Source of the DNA: Phytopseudomonas flavescens
GTDB taxonomy: Bacteria > Pseudomonadota > Gammaproteobacteria > Pseudomonadales > Pseudomonadaceae
Length of the DNA: 64,000 bases
NCBI RefSeq assembly: GCF_900100535.1
Contig: NZ_FNDG01000005.1
Span: 248,001 to 312,000 of the forward strand
Direction of reading: 5' to 3'
A program made the translations under genes and the position numbers. The notes beneath the pieces were generated by a model that saw nothing but the letters and a program-made list of their open reading frames with translations, searched no databases and was not told the DNA's origin. Shown piece after piece: positions 40,030 through 47,883 of this stretch (within the stretch, counting starts at the first letter, position 1; the number at the start of each line of letters is the position of its first letter).

Positions 40030-40958
40030 ATCGCTTCTCCATGCATATTGCGCGTGATCCTGCTTTCTATGCGATCCAGGAAACTTAGGATATTGAGCTG
40101 CACCCTAAGGTTTCGAAAACTGGCATCGCCTTCAAAGCATCCTTACAGACGACTTACAGCATAGCCAAGGCGCAAGTACTGTCAATGCCGGCTTTATGAA
40201 TTCTCAAGGCACAGCCGGCCTGCCCTGCCAGCAATGGCATTCAGTCAAGTGTTATTAGGCGTATCGAGGACAAACTTCCACTGAGATGGCTTGGAACGAT
40301 GAGTGATGGCCAACCTGTAATCACGCGCACGCCCTGTGGCGCGTAACACTTTGATTTTTCTGGCTTAAGTCAAAAAGCACCACTGTGTTTCCGCAGCGCT
40401 CATAAAGGTCTCCAATGACAAGCTGCGTACCATAAACACCGCTTAGAAATCGCGAATAGCCGAAGTAGGCGACGCTTATATGTGGCGCGGCCAGAAATGG
40501 GCCTTTATAGCAACTGATAGAGGTCAGCCAGAGCATTCTCAACATATTGCATACTAAGGTGGCTACTTATTGATGGCGAATCGCTTATAAAGCCCTACTA
40601 CACGTGACTTCCTAGCAAATTACCGAGTGGCCTTTTAGATGCCATGCGACTCCTCAAGAGACCACATCTAGATTCATCGCGAAGGAGTTTCACTTTGAGC
40701 TTCTAGCGGTTTTCTGGCCTGCCTGACTGTATAGTGTTAGTCCTTACCCATATTAGAGACACCATGCACGGAGTTTATTTCAGACTGAATATCCATACTC
40801 AACGACCTAACAGCAGGTTTCTGCCTCGAATGATTAGGAAAACCGCTGGGTATTCGTAATCTGGCGTCTATGCCCAGAGCGTGGACCGAGAATGTCTGTT
40901 GTGCCGAGAGCAGATAGTCCACTGACGGATCAAGCACAGCGACATCCGTAAGGAATCC
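40030..40958. other. Island right flank and operon promoter region, no supported gene
   Basis: AT-rich sequence of about 930 bases between the ATP-grasp gene and sfsA. Open frames at 40321-40545 and 40737-40937 (minus) have no start signals or recognised domain. The operon promoter must lie in the first part, but no clear -35/-10 pair or operator stood out. No mobile-element gene or terminal repeat was identified. Confidence 0.5.
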
Positions 40959-41669
40959 TCAGGTCAATCGCACCTCGATACGCCGCAACACTTCGACCCC
41001 CTGCGGAGATATATCCACCCCATAGGCCAATACCTCGACGCCCGCCGGCACCGCCTCGCGCAGCGCAGCGGCATAGGCTGGGTCGATTTCCTCGGCCGGG
41101 CGTACCGCCTCGATACCCGACAGGTTCACGCAATACAGCTGGACGGCACGAATGCCAGTACGCGCCAGGGCGGCCAGCTCGCGCAGGTGCTTGGTGCCGC
41201 GCTCGGTACGTGCATCCGGGAAGGCCGCCACGGCGCTGTCGGCGAAGCCCAGCGTCACGCTCTTCACCTCGACGAAAGCCACACCGTTGGCGTATTCGAG
41301 GCAGAAGTCCACCCGGCTACGCTCCACGCCATAAGGCACTTCGCGACGCAGTGCAGTAAAACCTGCCAGCTCGGAGATCACCCCGGCGCGCAGCGCTTCC
41401 TCCACCAGCCCATTGGCGCGCCCGGTGTTGATGCAGGCCAGGCGGCCCTGGGGCGTTTCACCGATCTCCCAGGTACCCGGTAGCTTGCGCTTGGGGTCAC
41501 TGGAGCGGCTGAACCAGACCCGGCAGCCCTCGCTCATGCAGTTGAGCATCGAACCAGTGTTCGGGCAGTGGATGGTCAGCAGTTCGCCGCTGGCGGTTTC
41601 GATGTCGGCGAGAAATCGCTTGTAGCGACGCAGCAGGCGGCCTTCTTCGAGCGGCGGATCAAATCGCAT
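40959..41669 (-). CDS. sfsA: SfsA family protein
   Basis: 236 aa. Conserved SfsA features: [32 protein letters not shown] and a nuclease-like PD-(D/E)XK core [22 protein letters not shown]. Originally named for sugar fermentation stimulation; now thought to be a DNA-binding or nuclease-like protein. GC-rich, ancestral Pseudomonas DNA resumes here. Its start overlaps the end of the broken aminotransferase gene by about 11 bp. Confidence 0.94.
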   Translation of the reverse strand: MRFDPPLEEGRLLRRYKRFLADIETASGELLTIHCPNTGSMLNCMSEGCRVWFSRSSDPKRKLPGTWEIGETPQGRLACINTGRANGLVEEALRAGVISELAGFTALRREVPYGVERSRVDFCLEYANGVAFVEVKSVTLGFADSAVAAFPDARTERGTKHLRELAALARTGIRAVQLYCVNLSGIEAVRPAEEIDPAYAAALREAVPAGVEVLAYGVDISPQGVEVLRRIEVRLT

Positions 41670-42650
41670 TGGCGCTCCACGTCTTCAGGCCGCGGGCAAT
41701 ACGCTCGACCGCCTGCTGCAGGCGCGACAGGCTTTGCGTGTAGGCGAAACGCACGTGGTGTCCTGCCTGATACCGACCGAAATCCAGCCCTGGGGTGAAA
41801 GCCACCTGTTCGGTTTCCAGGAAGTGCTGACAGAAGCCATAGGCATCGCCACCGAAGACACCGATATCGGCATACAGATAAAAGGCGCCCTGAGGTTCCA
41901 CGGCAATGCCGAAGCCCAGCTCGCGCAGCGCTGGCAGCAGGAAGTCACGGCGCTCGGCAAAAGCGGCACGGCGCTCTTCGAGAATCGCCAGGGTCTGCGG
42001 CTGGAAACAGGTCAGGACGGCATGCTGGGCCATGCTCGGCACGCTGATATAGAGGTTCTGCGCCAGTTTCTCCAAGTCTGCGACCGCTTCTTCGGGCGCC
42101 ACCAGCCAGTCCAGCCGCCAGTCGGTCATGCCGAAATACTTGGAGAAACTGTTGAGCACGAAGGCCTCATCGTCCAACTCCAGGACGCTGCTGGCGTCCA
42201 CGCCATAGGCCAATCTCATCCACCACCATATGGCCCCCGCGGGCTTTGAGCGCCTGGGACAGCCGCCAGCTCCGCAGCACTCAGCAGCGTCCCGGTGGGG
42301 TTGGCGGGCGAGGCCAGCAGGCTCGCCGCCAGCAACAGCGCACCGGAACCGCCCGGCGTGATGAGGATGCGCTGCGGGTCTATGCTCAGCCGGTAGCGTT
42401 GCGCATAGAAGGCAGCGATCGCCTCACGCAGGGCAGGCAGCCCGCGAGCGGCGGTATAGCGGGTATGGCCTGCCGCCAGTGCAGCCTGACCGGCGGCGAC
42501 GATGGGCGCGGCCGTGGTGAAATCCGGCTCGCCGATTTCCAGGTGGATGACATCATGACCCTCGGCCTGCAACTGATTGGCCCGCGCCAGCAGCGCCATC
42601 ACGTGGAAGGGTTCGATCGCGCGACTGCGTGCGCTATAAGGCTGGGCCAT
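41659..42650 (-). pseudogene. Broken PLP-dependent aminotransferase
   Basis: Two fragments of a class I/II aminotransferase. The upstream part (42650-42216) has YSARSRAIEPFHVM, the N-terminal domain and SPANPTGT; the downstream part (42219-41659) has FVLNSFSKYFGMTDWR with the PLP lysine and the C-terminal domain ending AYTQSLSRLQQAVERI. Between them the frame is lost near 42240-42260, where residues like ALKARGGH and VVDE are readable in other frames. About 45-50 codons appear missing after residue ~112, before SPANPTGT. With two frame changes plus an internal deletion it is unlikely to make an active enzyme. Confidence 0.85.
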
Positions 42651-42981
42651 GGATAAATGCCTTGGGAAAGCGGTTAGAGGTGGAATTCTATCAGGACGGT
42701 CCTGTCATACCGTGCCGACACACCACCGAAACACATGTTTACACTGCGACTGCAGCCTGCGCCTGGCGGATGAATGGAGAGCCGGTGACCGGCCGCGAGG
42801 CCCGTGCGAAGCCAGCGGTAACCCTCCGTCGGATCAACCCCCATCGCCGCGACATCCGGGAGTGGCGCGGCTTGAGTCGATCTGGTAAGTTCGCCGGCTT
42901 GCAGTCGCAGGGCCGTTATTGTAAACGGCAACGGACACATTCCCTGCGCAGTGGATTAGAGAGAGTGAGAGGCGGTCACCC
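42651..42981. other. dksA upstream region
   Basis: About 330 bases with no gene. It should hold the dksA promoter, transcribed rightwards; no certain -35/-10 pair was identified. AGAGAGTGAGAGG at 42959-42971 provides a purine-rich ribosome-binding region just before the dksA start. Confidence 0.5.
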
Positions 42982-43425
42982 ATGCCCATCAAAGCAAAAG
43001 CAACAAACGGCCAATTGATTCGTGGCTTCGAACCCTACAAGGAAACCAAGGGCGAGGAGTACATGAGCGAGGCGATGCGCGCCCACTTCACCGGCATCCT
43101 GAACAAATGGAAGCTGGAGCTGATGCAGGAAGTCGATCGTACCGTGCACCATATGCAGGACGAAGCGGCCAACTTCCCGGACCCAGCCGACCGTGCCAGC
43201 CAGGAAGAAGAATTCAGCCTGGAACTGCGCGCCCGTGATCGTGAACGCAAGCTGATCAAGAAGATCGACGAAACCCTGCAGTTGATCGAAGACGAAGACT
43301 ATGGCTGGTGCGATTCCTGTGGCGTGGAGATCGGTATCCGCCGCCTGGAAGCCCGCCCTACCGCCACCCTGTGCATCGATTGCAAGACCCTGGCGGAAAT
43401 CAAGGAAAAACAGGTCGGCTCCTGA
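42982..43425 (+). CDS. dksA: RNA polymerase-binding transcription factor DksA
   Basis: 147 aa. Binds the RNAP secondary channel and works with ppGpp. The coiled-coil contains the tip acidic pair in FPDPADRASQEEE, and the C-terminal zinc finger has all four cysteines (CDSCG...CIDC). Normal Pseudomonas length. It is followed by a strong terminator and gluQ, the common dksA-gluQ order. Confidence 0.97.
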   Translation: MPIKAKATNGQLIRGFEPYKETKGEEYMSEAMRAHFTGILNKWKLELMQEVDRTVHHMQDEAANFPDPADRASQEEEFSLELRARDRERKLIKKIDETLQLIEDEDYGWCDSCGVEIGIRRLEARPTATLCIDCKTLAEIKEKQVGS

Positions 43426-43433
43426 GTCGATCA

Positions 43434-43466
43434 GACGGGGCGCCAAGGGCGCCCCGTCCTGTTTCT
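43434..43466 (+). terminator. dksA terminator
   Basis: A perfect 11-bp stem GACGGGGCGCC/GGCGCCCCGTC (43434-43444 with 43448-43458), 3-base loop, then CTGTTTCT. It separates dksA from gluQ and probably reduces read-through. Confidence 0.85.
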
Positions 43467-43487
43467 GCCTGCGCATCACACTCCCAC

Positions 43488-44375
43488 ATGCAAAACGCCC
43501 CCTACATCGGTCGCTTCGCCCCTACGCCCAGTGGCTACCTGCACTTCGGCTCGCTGGTCGCCGCCCTCGCCTCCTACCTCGACGCCCGCTCCGTGGGTGG
43601 CCGCTGGCTGCTGCGCATGGAGGATCTTGATACGCCCCGGGAAGCACCTGGCGCACAAACCGCGATCCTGCAGACCCTCGAACGCTATGGCCTGCACTGG
43701 GATGGCGAACTGCTGCGCCAGAGCGAACGCCATGCCGAGTACGAAGCGCTGGTGCAGCGCCTGTTTGATCAAGGCCTGGCCTATGCCTGTACCTGCTCAC
43801 GCAAGAAGCTGGAAGGCAGCGGCGGCATCTACCCGGGTTACTGCGGCAATGCCGGCCACGCTCGCCATGCCGCCGCCATCCGCCTGCGCGTGCCACAGCT
43901 GACCTATCGCTTCGCCGACCGGGTACAAGGCGAGTACAGCCAGCACCTGGGCCAGCAGGTTGGCGACTTCGTCATCTGCCGTCGTGATGGCTTGTATGCC
44001 TACCAGCTCGCCGTGGTACTCGATGACGCCTGGCAAGGAGTCAACAACGTGGTACGCGGCGCCGATCTGCTCGACTCGACCCCCAGGCAGCTCTATCTGC
44101 AGGAACTGCTCGGGCTCTCTCAACCGCGCTACCTGCACGTACCACTGATCATCCAGCCCGATGGCCATAAGCTCGGTAAATCCTACCGTTCGCCGCCGCT
44201 GCCCGAAGATCAGGCCACCGCGCTGCTGATTCGCGCCCTGCGCGCGCTGGGCCAACAGGCCCCGAGCGAGCTAGCGGACGCCAGCGCCGACGAGTTGCTG
44301 CGGTGGAGCGCACGCCACTGGGATGCCACCCGCATCCCGCGGACACGCACACTGGCGGAAAGTCAGTTGCACTGA
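43488..44375 (+). CDS. gluQ: Glutamyl-Q tRNA(Asp) synthetase
   Basis: 295 aa truncated GluRS paralogue that attaches glutamate to queuosine in tRNA-Asp. The HIGH-like motif is PTPSGYLHFGSL, the KMSKS-like is HKLGKSY, and the zinc site includes ACTCSRKKL and YPGYCGNAGH. The anticodon-binding domain of GluRS is absent, as expected. The start was set at 43488 (MQNAPYIG), past an unrelated N-terminal extension. Confidence 0.95.
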   Translation: MQNAPYIGRFAPTPSGYLHFGSLVAALASYLDARSVGGRWLLRMEDLDTPREAPGAQTAILQTLERYGLHWDGELLRQSERHAEYEALVQRLFDQGLAYACTCSRKKLEGSGGIYPGYCGNAGHARHAAAIRLRVPQLTYRFADRVQGEYSQHLGQQVGDFVICRRDGLYAYQLAVVLDDAWQGVNNVVRGADLLDSTPRQLYLQELLGLSQPRYLHVPLIIQPDGHKLGKSYRSPPLPEDQATALLIRALRALGQQAPSELADASADELLRWSARHWDATRIPRTRTLAESQLH

Positions 44376-44428
44376 TCGCCGGCACAGGGCAGCCTTGCGC
44401 CCCTACGACCCACGATCAGGAACCCGCC

Positions 44429-44962
44429 ATGCGCGCCCAGCTCGAAGAACTTATCGGCAAAATCAGCTCGGGCTGCCTGCCGCAGGACGAGATTGTCCGT
44501 ATCGCTGACGAAGCCACCCAGGCCTACGCCGATCCCCAGGCATTCCTGGCAGCCAACCCGGACATCAACTACGACGACAGCTTTCCCATCCCGCTGGGCG
44601 AATGGATGGTGATCGGCAACCTGCCGGACACCGTGCTGTTCCAGGCCGACCGCTACGACCAACTGTTCCACCAGATCACCGAATCGTTCGGCCCCGAAGT
44701 GAGCTTCGTACTGACCGCCAAGCAACTGCACAAGGTCGAGCCCCTGAAAGCCCTGAACCGTATCCAGGTGCAGCTGAGCAGCCTGTCCAAGGAAACCGGT
44801 GGCTATGTGCTGGTCGACTTCAGCGAGCCGCTGGACGACGAACTGCAGGCCGTCCTGGTGTACACCAGCGACCTGCCCCGGGTGCTGGAGCTGGCGGTGG
44901 AAGTGGGCATCTACGCAGCGCCGGCCTACGAGACGCTGAAGGCGGCGCAGACCGGGCAGTGA
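44429..44962 (+). CDS. Conserved hypothetical protein
   Basis: 177 aa, soluble, acidic, no signal peptide or membrane segment. Sequence such as DSFPIPLGEWMVIGNLPDTVLFQADRY and LPRVLELAVEVG suggests an alpha/beta protein, but I recognise no named domain. It starts 53 bp after gluQ and follows the same direction, so read-through is possible. The start 44429 has a plausible GGAAC spacing; earlier in-frame codons overlap gluQ. Confidence 0.7.
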   Translation: MRAQLEELIGKISSGCLPQDEIVRIADEATQAYADPQAFLAANPDINYDDSFPIPLGEWMVIGNLPDTVLFQADRYDQLFHQITESFGPEVSFVLTAKQLHKVEPLKALNRIQVQLSSLSKETGGYVLVDFSEPLDDELQAVLVYTSDLPRVLELAVEVGIYAAPAYETLKAAQTGQ

Positions 44963-44984
44963 GCCCGGGCCGATCCGAGCGTCA

Positions 44985-45025
44985 CGCCAGGGAAAATCCC
45001 TGGGTATCGCTTCGCGCAACCTAGG
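44985..45025. repeat. Degenerate copy of the 21090 intergenic repeat
   Basis: CTGGGTATCGCTTCGCGCAACC (45000-45021) resembles the right arm of the inverted repeat at 21133-21163; the left arm is reduced to the CCAGGGA before it, pairing with TCCCTGG. Likely a decayed dispersed element that may serve as a bidirectional terminator between the hypothetical gene and the lipase. Confidence 0.4.
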
Positions 45026-45052
45026 CGGCTCTCCGGCCATGGGCCGGCACAG

Positions 45053-45943
45053 TTACAGCCCGGCCTCGTGCAGCCTGCGCAGGTGCTCGATATACAGGCT
45101 GACCGGATTGACGCCCTCGCCGACACGGCCAAAGTGCTGATTGACGATATCCAGATGATCGAGGGGGTAATCGTCGCGAATGACCTTGCCCAGGTGAGAG
45201 CTGACACGGCCGACCATGCCGTCGCACTGCCCTGCCTCGCGCACGAAGGTGCGTGCGAAGCGTCGACAGAACCAGTTCGACAGATCACGACGATTGCCCC
45301 CCTGATCGGTGATTCCCGGCTGCAAGGTGCCGGACCAGGAGTAATAGCGCACGCCGTTGACCTCTTCCGGCCCGTTTTCTCCCCGCAGCGGCGGCAGCCC
45401 CTGAGGATACTGGTGATTGAAGATACCCACGCCCTCGGTGGTCAACGAGCGATGGGCGGCCTTGACGTCGATCGGCATGCTCGCGCCGCGGGCACCGCTG
45501 TCGAACAGTGTCACCAGTCGCGCCAGCACGTGCACGCCCAGTTGCAGCAGCGTGCCACGCAGGCTTCCCGGCGCGGCTTTTCGCTCGATGTGGTCGGCCA
45601 GTTCGGAGCCCTGATGCGGCCCCGCCAGGGAGGCCACCGAGGCGATCCACTCCGGCCGGTGCGCAGCGGCATACCGACATACCAGAGCCCCGTGGCTGTG
45701 GCCGATCAGATGCACCTTTTCCGCGCCGCTGCGCCGCCGCGCGTCGGCGATCTGCAGCAGCAACTGCTCACCACGAAGCTCCGTGGCATGTACCGGCGAC
45801 AGACGCGCCGGGTAGACATCGACCCCCTGATTGCGCAGGGCAGTGACAATGCCGTGCCAGTATTCGAAACCGAACAGGCTGACGAAGCCCAGAAAGCCAG
45901 GGACCAGCACCAGTGGATACCGGGGAACTGCACGATGACCCAT
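45053..45943 (-). CDS. Lipase family I.1-like triacylglycerol lipase without signal peptide
   Basis: 296 aa alpha/beta hydrolase close to Pseudomonas family I.1 lipases: PLVLVPGFLGF (oxyanion region), nucleophile motif GHSHG (most relatives have GHSQG), Asp in CDGMVG and His in YPLDHLD. No signal peptide can be seen, unlike secreted LipA/LipC, so it may act in the cytoplasm or use another route; no foldase gene is adjacent. The start at 45943 is supported by GGAG seven bases upstream; 45955 lacks one. Confidence 0.85.
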   Translation of the reverse strand: MGHRAVPRYPLVLVPGFLGFVSLFGFEYWHGIVTALRNQGVDVYPARLSPVHATELRGEQLLLQIADARRRSGAEKVHLIGHSHGALVCRYAAAHRPEWIASVASLAGPHQGSELADHIERKAAPGSLRGTLLQLGVHVLARLVTLFDSGARGASMPIDVKAAHRSLTTEGVGIFNHQYPQGLPPLRGENGPEEVNGVRYYSWSGTLQPGITDQGGNRRDLSNWFCRRFARTFVREAGQCDGMVGRVSSHLGKVIRDDYPLDHLDIVNQHFGRVGEGVNPVSLYIEHLRRLHEAGL

Positions 45944-46114
45944 TTCAGTCTCCATGGAGGGACGCTACCCGGCCAACGCGGCATCGGATGAGCGCCGAGG
46001 AAAGCACATCATGATTGTCGATGGCCACTATCGAGACACTCGACTTCATCCCTGACTACCTCGCCCTTAGCATGGTTCCGTGAAACACCGCACACGCCGA
46101 GAAAGAGGTGCAGC

Positions 46115-46249
46115 ATGAAAACCCTGAGCATTGTCCTGACACTGAGCCTGCTGAGCGCCAGTGCGTTCGCGTTGCCCAGCCGCGCCCCGGCGCCCATTCT
46201 GGGTGAGGCCGTGGACAGCAGCCTGCAACGACCGGCAATCGAGCGTTAG
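46115..46249 (+). CDS. Small secreted peptide (44 aa)
   Basis: A short ORF with an AGAGG ribosome-binding site eight bases before the ATG. The first 20 residues form a signal peptide (MKTLSIVLTLSLLSASAFA), predicted cleavage after SAFA, leaving a ~25-residue proline-containing mature peptide. No family is recognised. Such peptides are often missed. A second-site coding test is needed to prove it is real. Confidence 0.5.
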   Translation: MKTLSIVLTLSLLSASAFALPSRAPAPILGEAVDSSLQRPAIER

Positions 46250-46387
46250 TGCGGCCCTGCACGCTGCAACGGTGCATGAATGCGCCTGTGGACACGAGCA
46301 AACCGAGCCACCGGTGATTTAGGACGAACTTATCCACCCCCCCCGGGCTCGAAAAAATGGTCTGGTTCATTACAAGGGAAATACACC

Positions 46388-46741
46388 ATGCTCAAGCAAA
46401 GTCTGGGTGCTGCATGCGTTCTCGCCGTCCTTACCGGGTGTGCCGGCAAGCCGGAAAATCCGGTCGACCACATCACCTATCGCAACGAACCGCTGGTCAA
46501 ACAGGTCGAGAAGGACATGAGCAAATCGACGGTTCTGGAACTGGGCGGCCCACCCTCGTCGGAAATCACCCGCACGGTCCACCCGGGCAGCTGCAACAAC
46601 TACGTCCTCAACCGGGATGGCAAGGAGCAGCCCTACTACGTTGCCTTCAACTCCGCAGACCGGGTCGACAGCAAAGGCTTCCTGACCTGCGAGCAGATGG
46701 AAATCAACGAGCGCGAACGCGCCCGTGGCCACGGCATCTGA
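46388..46741 (+). CDS. osmE: Osmotically inducible lipoprotein OsmE
   Basis: 117 aa SmpA/OmlA-domain lipoprotein with lipobox LTGC. KPENPVDHITYRNEPLVKQVEKDMSK and GSCNNYVLNRDG match OsmE. Located in the outer membrane or periplasm, and typically induced by osmotic stress. Start at 46388 after AAGGGAAATACACC. Followed by a clear terminator. Confidence 0.93.
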   Translation: MLKQSLGAACVLAVLTGCAGKPENPVDHITYRNEPLVKQVEKDMSKSTVLELGGPPSSEITRTVHPGSCNNYVLNRDGKEQPYYVAFNSADRVDSKGFLTCEQMEINERERARGHGI

Positions 46742-46761
46742 TCCAAGCGCCGGCCCGAAAG

Positions 46762-46796
46762 AATGCCCGCCTCCCAGGGGAGCGGGCATTTTTATT
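46762..46796 (+). terminator. osmE terminator
   Basis: Stem AATGCCCGC/GCGGGCATT (46762-46770 with 46782-46790) with an inner CTCCC/GGGGA pairing, then TTTTTATT. Placed 20 bp after the osmE stop. Confidence 0.9.
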
Positions 46797-47187
46797 CGTA
46801 TCAGCCAGGGTCTGTTGACGTTTCACGCACGGCCGCGCCGAGGCCACGCGGGTTGCGCGAGAAGTCTCGCCATGCGTCATTGCAGCACTTGGCAAGGGAA
46901 AACGCGGACGGCTAATCCATTCCCTGCGTTCTGCGCCTAACGGATCGCCGCCCGGCCTGGCGAGAGTTCTCGCATTGAAACCTCAACGGACCCTGGCCAA
47001 AACGTGCGCGCTGTAACCGATACCCTGCCGTACACCACCGACCCCGCCTGACACGCACCAATCCTCGCCCTGCCCCACCGAACAAGCCCCTGGCTCTGCA
47101 AACGAAAGTCAGGACTTTTTCTTTGTGCACCGAGTAATGTTCCAACACCGCGACACGTCCTCAGGAAAGGCTCATCAGGGAGGTTTG
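46797..47187. other. osmE-yniB gap, nothing supported
   Basis: About 390 bases without a recognisable gene, RNA or repeat. The end carries the ribosome-binding AGGGAGG (47177-47183) of the yniB-like gene, and presumably its promoter. Confidence 0.5.
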
Positions 47188-47736
47188 ATGAACTACAGAC
47201 AAGCCAGGCAAAAAGCATTGAGCCGAGTGACCATCGGGCTGTTGATTTCGCTGGCGGCCCTGGCCGGCACGATGGTGTCACTGATGAAGATGATCTATTT
47301 CCGCCTGGACAGCGGCTCGGCCCTCTCGGGAATCCTCACGGGGCCCTTCCAGAATCTCATCTCGTTCCTGTATTACCAGCCATGGTTTCCCAAATGGCTT
47401 TGGAAAATCGCCCCCGCTCCTGACCCGCTCTACCTCGGCGCCCCGGAGAACGTCAAGTTTGCGGCGATTTACCTCGGGGTGTTCGTCGGGGCGGCGATAC
47501 TTTCAAGCGGTCGAAAAAGCCAAATCCGTCTGGCGACGATCAATGAAGAAATCGAGCACGAGGTTTTGCGCCAGTCCCTGAGGGGAGAGAGCGCCCAGCG
47601 AAGCAGAGCGGAGATGGAAGAACGTGCGGTCATTCCGAAGCAGAGCATTTTCGGCCAGGTGCATCAGCTGTACATAGCCCCGATAGTGGTGGGCATCTTG
47701 GTGGCGCTGGTACTCAGGTTCGGGTTTGCAATTTGA
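47188..47736 (+). CDS. yniB: YniB family membrane protein
   Basis: 182 aa integral membrane protein with three predicted helices (about 13-35, 92-108, 160-180). The sequence resembles E. coli YniB throughout: an N-terminal YRQARQKAL, then VTIGLLISLAALAGTMVSLM, and the C-terminal VIPKQSIFGQVHQLYIAPIVV. Function unknown. Strong ribosome-binding site AGGGAGG. Confidence 0.85.
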   Translation: MNYRQARQKALSRVTIGLLISLAALAGTMVSLMKMIYFRLDSGSALSGILTGPFQNLISFLYYQPWFPKWLWKIAPAPDPLYLGAPENVKFAAIYLGVFVGAAILSSGRKSQIRLATINEEIEHEVLRQSLRGESAQRSRAEMEERAVIPKQSIFGQVHQLYIAPIVVGILVALVLRFGFAI

Positions 47737-47883
47737 TCGCAGCGCTGCGGGCGAAACGTCCTGCCGCAGGGCAGGCGCCCAGCTCACCAGCGTTCTGGCT
47801 GAGCTGGCTGGCGAACGCCCGCAAAAGCGGACATTCGCGTTTTTTGAGCACTGACGCTGTCAAGACAGGCGGATGGGAACGCC

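Noticed and set aside
40321..40937. Two short minus-strand frames (74 and 66 codons) in the island's right flank
   Set aside because: No ribosome-binding site, no conserved motif, no link to neighbouring genes.
33291..40958. Integrase, transposase or tRNA attachment site for the AT-rich island
   Set aside because: Looked for on both strands; none could be recognised.
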